Assembly: GCA_023091665.1 (NCBI GenBank)
Contig: JALJCQ010000004.1
Coordinates: forward strand, 1,984,001 to 2,048,000
From: Pythium myriotylum
Taxonomy: Eukaryota; Oomycota; Peronosporomycetes; Pythiales; Pythiaceae
Length of the DNA stretch: 64,000 nucleotides
Reading direction: 5' to 3'
Shown here: positions 19,585 to 29,300 of the stretch, in pieces
Layout: each line of letters begins with the position of its first letter
Numbering within the stretch: position 1 is the first letter of the stretch
Notes under the pieces: generated by a model
Database searches by the model: none
What the model was told of the DNA's origin: nothing
What the model saw: the letters and a program-made list of their open reading frames with translations, nothing else
Program-made: the position numbers and the translations under genes

Positions 19585-20733
19585 TCACGCGTCCTCCATG
19601 ATCTCGTCACCGTCCTGGCCTTCTTTCAGCACGGCCTCGAGCCCGTGGGACGCGATGCGCTCTTGCATGTGCGTCACGAAGTCGTCGATGAGCACGGGCC
19701 ACGCGCCATTCTCGTCGTAGTTGCTCAGGTCGCTCTTGACCTGGCCGCCGAACTCGAGCACTTGCATCCAGAGGTCTTTCGAGACCGAGTTGCGGCTGTT
19801 TGCCTTGACAAAGCGGATCCAATGCGGTAGCAGCGGGAAGTGGCCTGGCAGCAAAATTTCCCAGAGACCCAGCGCGATCTCTAGCGCCAGGCTCTTCTGC
19901 GTCGGGTCCTTGGCGTACGAGAAAATGTACTATACGTCGTGCGTCAGCCCGAAACGTATCCACAACGATCTCTCCCTCGCGACAGCACGTACCGAATAAA
20001 TAGTAGTGAACTCGGTGCGGTTCGCGAGCTTCTTGCGCAGCGTCGGCAGCTTCTGCTTGATCTCGTCGATCGAGCGGCACTGGAGTTTCTCGAGCCCGCG
20101 CAGAAACTCCTCGCGCGTGTAGACGCACATGGCGTCGGCGTCCATGTACCAGCTGAGCACGAGGATCACGGGGTCCTGCGGGTCGATACCGAGCTGCGCG
20201 CAGAATCGCTCAATCCCGTCGTCCGTGATCGAGTCGGGTTCCTCCGGGTCTGCCCACATCGCCACCGCTCAGTTCCGACTCTTCTCTCGTATTCCTCGCG
20301 CGAAACACGCGCCGCCTCACCTTGGAACTCGTCAAAGAGCTTGTTGACCGCCACGTGGATCTCCTTGACCTCGGGCTTGGTCCTCTTGGCGTGGTGCTCG
20401 GCCGACGAGTGGAGCTGCTCACGAGGTCCATCCACTCTCGTCAGTTTGTTTCTCTGTCTGTCTCTCCCGTGTGGGCCTCCCACGCACCTCGGTCGTCGCG
20501 CCGCGCTTCGTGCCGCTCTTGCCGGCCTGCTTGAGGTACGCCGGGTGGCTCTGGAGGCGCTCGACGATGTCGGCCTTGCGCCCGCCCGTCTTGATGCCTA
20601 CGGATGCAATGCCGCGTGAGCCCGACGCCCACGCCGACACCCACGCCCACGCCCACGCCAACGCCCACGCCAACGCACCGAACTTCTTGCACATGTCCGT
20701 GAGCTCCTTGACGCGCAGACTGTGGAGATCCAT
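19585..20733 (-). CDS. DCN1-like cullin neddylation factor with N-terminal SAP domain
   Basis: Five exons in phase (20733-20679, 20597-20488, 20414-20321, 20249-19993, 19929-19585) give 286 residues. The C-terminal two thirds are a potentiating-neddylation (DCUN1D) domain: VNKLFDEFQ, GIERFCAQLGIDPQDPVILVLSWYM, REEFLRGLEKLQC, FSYAKDPTQKSLALEIALGLW and the hallmark DLSNYDENGAWPVLIDDFV. DCN1 proteins bring the NEDD8 E2 to cullins. Where the UBA domain of fungal and animal DCN1 would be, this protein has a SAP motif (LHSLRVKELTDMCKKFGIKTGGRKADIVERL), a nucleic-acid-binding helix pair split by the first intron. The start is at 20733; in-frame ATGs a little upstream are possible. The first intron carries a hexamer repeat. 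Confidence 0.9.
20625..20678. repeat. Intronic CCCACG/CCAACG hexamer array
   Basis: About nine imperfect hexamers of the type CCCACG, with some units CCAACG, lie entirely inside the 81-nt first intron of the SAP-DCN1 gene. Read on the coding strand it is a GGGCGT/TGGCGT microsatellite. It does not match the stramenopile telomere unit TTTAGGG. Confidence 0.8.
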
Positions 20734-21009
20734 GGCCCTCGGCGCGGCGCCAACGCCCATCGAGGATCCAACGGCACGACTGGGGGCTGGATGGAGGTTT
20801 CCCCACAAGGGCACCACGATGGCACCCTACTAAGTACGAACGACCCACAAAGCGTACTTAAGCGAGATGGGTTAATGCACGTGGTGAGCTGCTCATTACA
20901 ATTGCAACATGGCTACATTCCACGTATATCTACGCGTTCCTAAGCAAGAAGTAAAAAAAAAAATTGCTGTGGGCGATCTCTGGACGGCGGCGACGACGAC
21001 CAGAGGCTC

Positions 21010-24000
21010 CTACACGGCGAGCACGCCGGCGTCGCCGTTGGTCGAGTCGCTGTCGCTTGCTACTCGCACGTCGACGACGCGGAAGCCGTCGAAAAACTCC
21101 TTGTAGCTCACGACGCCGTCGCCGTTGCTGTCCAAGTGCGCCAGCAGCTGCTCGATCTGCTCCTCCGTGAGCGGCGAGTTGAGCACGGCGTTGAAGGCCG
21201 ACATGCCCGCGCGGAACTCGTCCTTGCTGATGAAACCCGTGTTGGTCGCGTCGAACATGCGGAAGGCGTTGCGGATGTGGATGCGGTGCTGGTAAAACAC
21301 GTTCGAGACCTGCTGCAGCACGGCGTGCTGCCACGTGAGGTTGTCGCCCTTCTCGAGCATCTCCTTCTCCTTCACGTCCTGGATCGCGAACGCCGTGACA
21401 AACTCCTTGTAGTCGATCGAGTTGCCGCCATCGAGATCCACGGCCGCCATCACACGGTCCATGAGGTCGGGCTCGAACGAAAAGCCCAGCTGCTGGAGCG
21501 CGTGCTCGAACTCGCTGCGCTGGAGCACGCCGTCCTGGTTTGTGTCAAAGTGGTAGAAGTGGTAATGCAGCGAGCCTTCGCGCGAGAAGAGCTCGCGGCC
21601 CACCTGCAGCAGCGCGTCCATCGTCTCCACATCCACGTCCTTTGCCGGCTCGGCCGAAAACTTGTGGTCTTCGCGGCTCGAGTAGCGGCGCACGAGCCCA
21701 CCCGTCAATGGCCGCTGCGAGCCGTGGGCGGCCGCAGGCGATGTACCGCCCAGCGACGCCGGGCTTGGTGGCGGCCCTGAGGCCGGCGAAGGTGGCATTG
21801 GACTCGCCTCGGTGATGCTGTTGGAGGCCGAGCGTGGGCTCGGGGGCGCATGCCGCAAGTCGGTGAAGATAACCTCGAAGCGTTGCGCGAACTCGCTAAA
21901 GTCAATGCGACCGTCGTCGTTCGTATCGGCCGTGCGCATGAGCTCGAAGATCTGCTGGTCCGAGAGACCCGTGTCCATCTTCTTGAGTGTCGCCATGAAC
22001 TCATCGTACTCGATATAGCCGTTCGAGTCGGCGTCAAAAATCTTGAAAGCCTGCTCGAGGTTGCCGGCGCCCATGGCGCGGTAGAGCTTTTTGCAGATGA
22101 CTGAGATGATGGTTTCCTGCCAGCCGCTGGCGTCCACGATGTCATTTTCGATGCGGTAGCGCGCGAGGAAGCGCGAGTAGTTGATCATGCCCGTGTTCTC
22201 ATCGGCATCTGCGAGCTTAGACTGGTAGAGCAGGAATGGCAAGTCGAGCTGGAGCACCGACTTGAGCGCGTCGACCCAGACGAGACGGGAGACGCAGCCA
22301 TTGTGTTCCTGGTCGTGCTGCGTGAAGTACCAGAAGAGCGACGGTCGGTGGTCGCAGATGCGCTCGGCGATCATGCGCAGCGTGTCTTCCTCGAGCGCGT
22401 CCTGCAGCTCCGATGTCTTGAATGTGCTCTCGTCCATGGCGTGCGCGTAGAATTGCTGGATCTCAGGCTGCAGATCAGGCCCGAGCGTGAGGAAGGCGCC
22501 CTTGTTCATCTGCGTGCCGCAGTACCGCGAGGCCGAAAAGAGCGTGATGAGGCGCCCGCCGTGGAGGATCTCAAAGCCTTCGGGCACACACTCGTGCGAA
22601 CGAATCACGAGTGCGATGCGATTCACGAGGCAGAAGTTGTTGGTCACGTCGACGCCAAACTCGACACCGGCGCCGCGCTCGCTCGGCTGGCGCGACGAGA
22701 TTGGCCGTGGGTCGCTCCAGAGCATGTCCTCGTAGATCTTGTCCTCAAAGCCCATCTGGTGGAGTGGTGGTTCACGCTTGCGCGAGATAGCCTTGAGGTG
22801 CGCGAGCGTCACGTTATCGCGCGAGAAGAGGCCACCATGCACCACGAAGATCTTGCCCTGGAGCACGGCGCAGAGCGGAATGCTCTCGAAGAAGGACTGG
22901 AAGCGCTCGAAGAGGTGGGCCGGGCGCTCCGGGTCATTCTCGAGCACACCCGAGTACTTGGTCCAGATTTCGTCCTCAAAGCCCATCCACGAGTTTTGGT
23001 TCCGCGACTCGTGGTTGCCACGGTTGAGGAAGACGCCGTCCGGGTAGAGCAACATGAACGTGAGCAACGTCATGAGCACTTCAGTGCCATAGTGGCCGCG
23101 GTCGACAAAGTCGCCGTTGAAAAGGTACTTGTTTTGCGACGTCGGCAGCCCGTTGATCGAGAAGATGGAGAAGAGATCCTGCAGCTGGCCATGGAGGTCG
23201 CCCACAACCGTGAGTTTCTCGCCTTCTTTCAGAGTAATCTCCTGCAACGTCGGCAGCGGCGAGAGCACTCGGGTGGCCTCTATGAGCACCTCCAGCACGT
23301 ACTTGTGGTGCAGAATCTCGCCCTTCTTGAAGAGCTCGAGCATTTCTAGCACGTTCGCGAGCTTGAGCGGCCACACGAGTCGAGGCCCCGTGTATTCTGG
23401 TCCAACATCGATGCTCGCGACCTTGGCCTCTGATTCCGAGCGCTTCAGCTACAGAGTTGCAAATGTGTATGTCACATTAGCAGGCTCGTTAACAACACCA
23501 AGGTCCAGTGAGGTCGTACATTCCGGTTCGAGAGCTTGGCGAGCGTGTGCTCGGCCGACTTGAACTTTTCCGAACGCTTGAGGTTGAGCTGTTCCTGGTT
23601 GTTGTCGAGCAGGTTCCACGCGTGCGAGAACACAAACGTGCGGAACTGCGCAAACGCGAATCGTCGGTCGTTAGTCGACGCCTCGCTCACCCGCGTAAAC
23701 ATCTCGACGCAAGTACCTTCTGGACGGCGCGGAACTTGCGCCACGCGCTCTGGATCTGGCACGCGGCGGCGTCCTGCTCGGAGAAGCGCTGCACCGCCAC
23801 CACGAAACCCCAACAACTTTTAGTCCCTGAGCCAATCCCTATAACCACGCAACAAACGCACCGCGAGGTTCTCCTCGCGCACAAAGAGCGCGTGGTTGGG
23901 CTTGCACTGGAAGTAGCGCGTGCCTTCGAACTCGCCGTCGCAGTCGCCGCGCGCGCGGTCGAGCTCGACGCCGACGCTCGAGCTGCGGCGCTCGGGCACG

Positions 24001-24198
24001 TGGCGGATGGTCTGGCGGCATCGCAAACAAAAAAAAACAAAAGGAGGAGGAGCTCGTCAGCAGCTCTTCCCAAAAAGTATCCTCGGCGAGTCGTTCGCTC
24101 GCGCGGGCACTCACCCCGGCGTACTTGCCGAAGACGAGCACGCGCGCGCCCGTGTGGACGCTGAGTCCTTCGTGGTCCACGTCCATCGGTTCCTCCAT
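21010..24198 (-). CDS. CAP-Gly / IQ / PPP phosphatase / multi-EF-hand protein (PPEF/RdgC-like)
   Basis: Five exons in phase (24198-24115, 24011-23862, 23788-23717, 23645-23520, 23448-21010) give 956 residues. Residues 13-78 form a CAP-Gly domain (GARVLVFGKYAGTIRHV...VGVELD...GEFEGTRYFQCKPNHALFVREENLA), which binds microtubule ends or EEY/F tails. Residues about 86-100 are an IQ motif (CQIQSAWRKFRAVQK). The phosphatase has complete metal-site motifs GDLHGQ, GDFVDRG, NRGNHE, VVHGGLFS, RSHE and FSASRYCG; NRGNHE, HGGLF and SASRYCG are PPEF/RdgC signatures. From residue about 508 on there are eight EF-hand-like loops, about six canonical (DADSNGYIEYDE, DTNDDGRIDFSE, DTNQDGVLQRSE, DSNGDGVVSYKE and others). 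IQ, phosphatase and EF-hands are the usual PPEF order; the CAP-Gly end is the novelty. The start could be further upstream in frame. Confidence 0.9.
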
Positions 24199-24423
24199 GC
24201 TGCGCGCCGCCGTCGTCGTCACTAACTTCCCTGCCTTCTCTCTCTCGCCGCTCGCCAATTTGGAGCGCGTGCTCCCCAAGGTCGCAGCGAGAGGTTGCGC
24301 GAAGGTACCGCAACTCAGCCCCTCCATCGAACTGTTACGAACCTCTCCTTTTCCTAACGGAATATTTTGAACGCAAGGGCTTTTTTCGCGCGCCTGGTGA
24401 GCAGCTACGAGCCCCCAAGAAGA

Positions 24424-26209
24424 ATGCGCGAGGCCTTTGAGGCGGTCGCCGAGTTCCTCGCGCGCCACGGCGGCCTGGACGAGTATGACGGTGCGTGCGT
24501 CGGCGGTTTCTCTCTGTCGATGGGCTTTTTGCGTGGCTCATCTCGCTCGGGATCACGCGACAGCCGTGCTCAGGTCGATGGAGCACATGGGCTGGTTCCT
24601 CGACGAAAACCACGCGGCGCAGTGGCGCGTGCTCTTCTCCGTCCTCCGCGCCGAGCTCTCGGACGCGGCGCACAGCCTCAACTATGTTTTTGTCTACGAG
24701 CGACTGCTGCAACTGGTGCGATAGGTTGAGGTTGTGAGAGAAAGGCAAAGAGACTGACGCTGAAGTTGTGGCTACTTAAAGTATGTGCGCATTCCTGAAG
24801 CCATGTGCCGCAACATCTTCAACTCCAAGCTCGTGCTACATGTACGTCGAGGAGTGCATCGCGCGGTGGGAGGCTAGTCTCATGCGAGGTGATGGCGGCA
24901 GATTATCGTCGAACGCTTCGCCGCCGCCTACGTCGATTTTGACGCAGACGTCTTCCGCGCCGAGCGCGAGGTGCTCTACCACGCAGAGGATATCTACTCG
25001 ACCTGTGCGCTCATCCAGGAGAAGCTCTACAGGTGCTGGGAGGTTGCAGTTGTCTAGTTTGTGCTGTTCTGCTGACCATGAGTGGGCTCTCTTCCAACAG
25101 AGGCGACGAATCGTCACCGCTGGGAGCATTCCTACAAGAGTTCCGAGATCTCTTTGACAACGAAGACCCCAAGGTTGGTTGGAGTGCTCGTCGATAGACT
25201 ATTCCATGTGCTGATGGGTGCTTGGTGAACCACTAGTCGTCATGGGAAGCTTTGCGTGAGCGGCATCTGCTCCCGGAGGTCGTGTTCCGCCGTGACATGA
25301 AGCGTTTGCTGTGGAGTATCGAAGAAGAAGTGCTAGGCAAGACCCAGATTGAAGATTTGTTGGCGGCATCGCAGGGCATCCGGCCCTCCGAGAAGCGGTG
25401 AGTTGGCACTGAAAAGGAAAGCGGATCTCTTGGGGAGGGTGGTTGCTAATGACTCTTTGTGTGTCTACAGCTTTATCATTCCTCGTCGAATATTGGAAAG
25501 CCGATTCACAGGCACAGGTTCTGAGTGGCGAGATCTCGCCGACGTCGTGTCTGTTCGCGGTCTTAGCGCCGAACTCCCAGTAGAGGATCGTCGTGAGAGT
25601 TTGTTGGGGGCACGAGCCCAGCAGCAAAGAATGAATGACGTGGTCAGCGAAACACCGCCTGGCCTCGAGCAGGAAGAGCGCGTCTGGTCAGCAAGACTTC
25701 CCATCGCAACTCCCGGAGGTGACTCGGACTCGGCCTCCGAAGAAGCAGAGAACGCCATTGACGATGTCGTACGGCAAGAAAAGCCAACACAACGCTCTCC
25801 AGGCAGAGCGAGGAAATCGCAACCAGAGCCCCGGCCAAGGTCGTCGTCTGCTAACCAGCCTGTTCACCAAAGCCCAGTGCGGCAACGACAACGCACCCGC
25901 CGCAGGCGGCAGCATCAACGGGTGCAACGCAAAGAAGACTCTGAGGAGGAAATTGATCTGGATGACGACGATGACTTCTTCGAAGCACCCTCCCGCGCGG
26001 CCGACACACCCTCGACTACGAAAAAAACCCGCAAGCGCTGGACAAATGCCGAGGTCGACGCTTTAATAAAGGGTATCAAGCGGTTCGGAGGCAAGTGGAA
26101 GCAGATTAAGGATACGTATCCAGACGTGCTCAGCGACAGAAGCAATGTGGACATCAAGGACAAGTACCGGAATCTTCTCAAGTACAAGCGCATTCCCCCC
26201 ATCCAATAG
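24424..26209 (+). CDS. TRF-like telomere-repeat-binding protein (telobox MYB)
   Basis: Seven exons in phase (24424-24490, 24564-24715, 24782-24841, 24902-25032, 25101-25173, 25237-25397, 25471-26209) give 460 residues. The last 60 residues are a MYB/SANT repeat with the telobox signature: RKRWTNAEVDALIKGIKRFG, GKWKQIKD and VDIKDKYRNLLK (the consensus is VDLKDKWRN). The N-terminal about 240 residues are helical (EHMGWFLDENHAAQWRVLF, AEREVLYHAEDIYSTCALIQEKLYR) and sit where the TRFH dimerisation domain is in TRF1/TRF2. A basic/acidic disordered linker joins them. I infer binding of duplex telomere DNA. The gene is head-to-head with the CAP-Gly phosphatase, with 225 bases between starts. Confidence 0.85.
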
Positions 26210-26569
26210 GACTGGTGACAATGTCAACGTATGTGCCTCATGCCACGCGTGATTTTACTTGTTTCTGGTGTTTATCGTTCAGTGTCCGTGGTAGTACCAA
26301 AACATGGAAAATCAAACAACTGCATTCCTTAGCACAGCACAGCACACACGCCTCCACTGCAGTGAAGTCGCGCGCGCTTTCATGGGGGGATGATCACGAA
26401 CGTTTCTTCTTTCGAAATTTCGGACTTGGACGACGGCAGAAGACGACGGGTGGGTCATTAGGGACCGTCCCACTTACACTTTCTTTCTCTCTTTCTCTCC
26501 TCTCTCTCTCTTTCATCTTTCCTTGGATTGTTCGGCTCAGGTCCGACTGGGGGAGCAGTCAAGTGGAGT
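26210..26569. other. Convergent 3' intergenic region
   Basis: About 360 bases between the stops of the telobox gene and the PX-kinase gene. It holds a CT-rich tract (TTTCTTTCTCTCTTTCTCTCC and following, about 26479-26516), otherwise nothing recognisable. Confidence 0.6.
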
Positions 26570-28264
26570 TTATCCACGGCCGGCGGACGAGCTCATCGTG
26601 AGGTCGTTGGGGGTATTGTACGTGAATCCCTGGAATGTCATGGACGGCCGCGACGCGTCCGAGGTGCGCAGCGAGCCACCCATGTTGGAGCTCTCAACGC
26701 TGTTGATCTGCATGCGCGTGAACTCGCTCTCGAAGTTTTTCGTCTCCTCGAGCGGAGTCGTCGAGTCGCACGGGTTGAACGGCGGACGAATCTTGCGGTC
26801 GTAGAGGTCTTGCCAGTTGATCTCGCGGAAGAAGTCGTGGTTCTTGACGTCGTCGGCCGAGCGCGAGCCCAGTCGCTCCACCGGATTCCGGTTAAGCAGG
26901 CCGGTGATGAGGCTCTGGGCCTCCGGGCCGACTTCCTCGGGGAACGTGAGCGGCGCGTTGCGGACGCGGTCAAAAAGCTTTTGACGGTTGCGCGTGTACC
27001 ACGGCGGGAGACCCGTGAGCATCTCGTAGAGCACCATACCAAGCGCCCACCAGTCGACGGCCGTACCGTGGCCCGTGCGGTCGAGAATCTCTGGCGGCAG
27101 GTACTCGGGCGTCCCGCACATCGAGTTGGTGCCTTCAGCGCCGTCCGTGATGCCTTCCTTCGCAAGGCCGAAGTCGGCGAGCAGCACGTGGCCTTTGTCA
27201 TCGAAGAGAATGTTTTCGGGCTTGAGGTCGCGGTAGACGACGCCGAGTTCGTGGAGGTGCTCGAGCGCGAGCGTGATCTCGGCGGCGTAGAACTTGGCCA
27301 TGGGCTCCTCGAATTTCTCCATGCGCGACAGGTGGAAAAAGAGCTCGCCGCCGGGGCAGTAATCGAGCACGAAGTAGAGCTTTTGCGAGGTCTGGAAGGC
27401 GTAGTGGAGGTGCACGATGAACGGGTGCTTGGCGCGCCCGAGCACGCGGCGCTCGGTCTTGGTGTGCTCGACCTGGTTGCGCCGCTTGACGTTCGACTTG
27501 TTGAGCGACTTCATGGCGAAGAGCTTCTTGGACTCTTTCTTGCGCACGAGCGTCACCTTGCCGTAGGAGCCCTTGCCGATGACCTTGAGCAGCTCAAAGT
27601 CGTCGAGCGACGTCTTGGGCGTGTTGTAGAGCGCCTCGGTGCCGCCGTTGCTGGTCGGCGCCTCGGGCACGGGCTCGGCCGCCGGGCTGGCCGACGACGA
27701 GGCCGTCGAGGACGACGAGGTCGCGTCGTATTTTTCGCGGTCCAGCGGTTGTTTCTAGATGGAGGGGGATGCACTCGTCAGCACAAGAGAGAGAGAGAGA
27801 GAGAAACAAAAGAAACAAAGAGACGTACGTTGGTGAGCAGGAACTCCTTGTAGTGCTCGGAGCGGCGCGGGTCCGGGTGCGGCGACGACGGGTCCCAGGA
27901 GCAGAGCAGGTGGAGCCAGAACGTGAGCTCCTGCTGCCGCTTCTCGATGAACTCCTTGTTGAACGAGCCGAGGAACTTTTTCGGCGGCAGCGCGGGGCAC
28001 TTGTATCCGTCGGTCGTGAGCTACAGAAGCCAAAGCGTCGTGAGTGACCCTTTCCCCCTCCCCTTCTCGTCATCTACTAGCGCCCTCGCGTACGCGGTCG
28101 TGGAAGTCCTTGAACTCGTGGTAGCGGTGGTGCACGACGAACATGGCGTTGTCGACCTGCACCTGGAGGTGGTAGACCGTGGTCTTGGAGCCGTTGTGGC
28201 TCACGTTCTCGTGGCCGATGATGCCCATGAACTTGGGGACCTTGGCGTCATCCGTCTTGCTCAT
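26570..28264 (-). CDS. PX-domain AGC kinase (SGK3/CISK-like)
   Basis: Three exons in phase (28264-28094, 28020-27829, 27754-26570) give 515 residues. The first about 125 residues are a PX domain, which binds phosphoinositides: YHLQVQVDNAMFVVHHRYHEF with the lipid-contacting RY, then a Pro-rich loop and PPKKFLGSFNKEFIEKRQQEL. After a Ser/Ala-rich linker comes a full AGC kinase: GKGSYGKV, VAIK-equivalent FAMKSL, YRDLKPENIL, ADFGLAKE, activation-loop MCGTPEYLPPE and a C-terminal extension with the NFESEFTR turn and a FQGFTYN hydrophobic motif. The hydrophobic motif ends in YN, with no Ser/Thr directly after FTY as in animal SGK, so regulation there may differ. Likely endosomal, downstream of PI3K/PDK1-type signals. 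It shares a 1-kb divergent region with the GH5 gene. Confidence 0.92.
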
Positions 28265-29300
28265 GGTGGCTCTCTGGGACTGGAGGGATCAGGTGTGACT
28301 TCCCCCCGGCGGCTTCCGCTGTCTCGATCGTCCTCGTGCTTTGGGCTTCCTCCGCCGTGCACTCTCTCTGACGTCCGTCAAGCAGCTGGTTTTCCGGCAA
28401 GTATACGCGCTGGCCTTTGTCGGGCCCGTGGCAGTATCCGGATGAAAAAAAAAATACACACCACACCAACCAGAAAGGGGCTAGGGGTCCGTCCTGAAAA
28501 GAGGAGGGCCATTGTGGTTGGTTTGTTTTTTTTTTTTCTTCGCGTCGGCATGTACCCCCCCCCCCCCCCCCCCCCCCCTGGACGAAACGGCGGGTCGGTC
28601 CCCCCCCCCCCCCCCCTTCACGGGTTTCGCCACCGAGCGTCGCAGAGAGAAGGGAAGAAACGAGGGGGGGAACGTTGGCGTTGGACAGGCACTCGTTGGC
28701 CCCGATGATTCATCGCCGCCGCGAGATCGCTGCGAACGACGCGCGTCCAGTCTCGCGGCTTCCAACAAAGATCGTCGGTCCGTCCTCGCGGATGTACCGT
28801 ACACGCGCGCCACGCCAGGATAACTGGGCGCAGCTGGCTGGGCTCTTTCTGGTGAGCGATGTGGCGCCAACGAACCGAGGGTACGCAGGTTACGTTGGCC
28901 GCGGCGTGTTCTTTTCTGTCCCCCCGCGCGAGTGACGGCGTGGTGGCTGATGCCCGAACCCAGAGCTGAAACTAGTCAGTTGGTGGCGCCAAATGTGGCG
29001 CAAACTCGCCACCGGCTTCCCTGTGCTCGAGCTGATTGCGCCCCACTGGCTTCTGCCACCGACCGTCATATTTCCGGTTTCTCCAATTTGGAGCTCGACG
29101 AAGCGCGACTAATCTAGGCACGCGACGCTCATCTCGCTCGCCTCTCGCGGCTGAGATCGCGCGCGACACGCGAGCGCTCGCGACGCGCTGCAGCCATTTC
29201 GAACGGCGCGCCGTCGGGAGCAAAGCGCCCGCCCACTTGGAGTTCAGACGTGTCTAACGACAGACACCTGCTGAGGAGCTCATCGTCTCACACGTCGCAG
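28265..29300. other. 1-kb divergent intergenic region with homopolymers
   Basis: Between the PX-kinase start and the GH5 start. No supported gene. It contains a T run near 28526, two long C runs (separate entry) and a GC-rich stretch from about 28900. Open frames on both strands have no family features. Confidence 0.55.
28555..28616. repeat. Two poly-C tracts (24 and 17 bases)
   Basis: An uninterrupted run of 24 C (28555-28578) and a second of 17 C (28600-28616), separated by 21 bases. The purine-rich strand could form G-quadruplex or triplex structures. Such runs are also prone to assembly length errors, so the exact lengths are doubtful. Confidence 0.9.

Noticed and set aside
20610..20680. 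Interstitial telomere repeat
   Set aside because: Units are CCCACG/CCAACG, not TTTAGGG or its complement; confined to one intron.
22303..23349. 348-codon plus-strand frame
   Set aside because: Antisense shadow of the PPEF-like phosphatase domain.
21010..24468. Splitting the CAP-Gly/phosphatase locus into two genes
   Set aside because: Four consecutive introns of 71-103 nt with good donors and acceptors join all parts in phase, and no stop or new ATG context lies between.
26528..27853. 441-codon plus-strand frame
   Set aside because: Exact antisense shadow of the AGC kinase domain (biased to Val/Leu/Glu/Arg).
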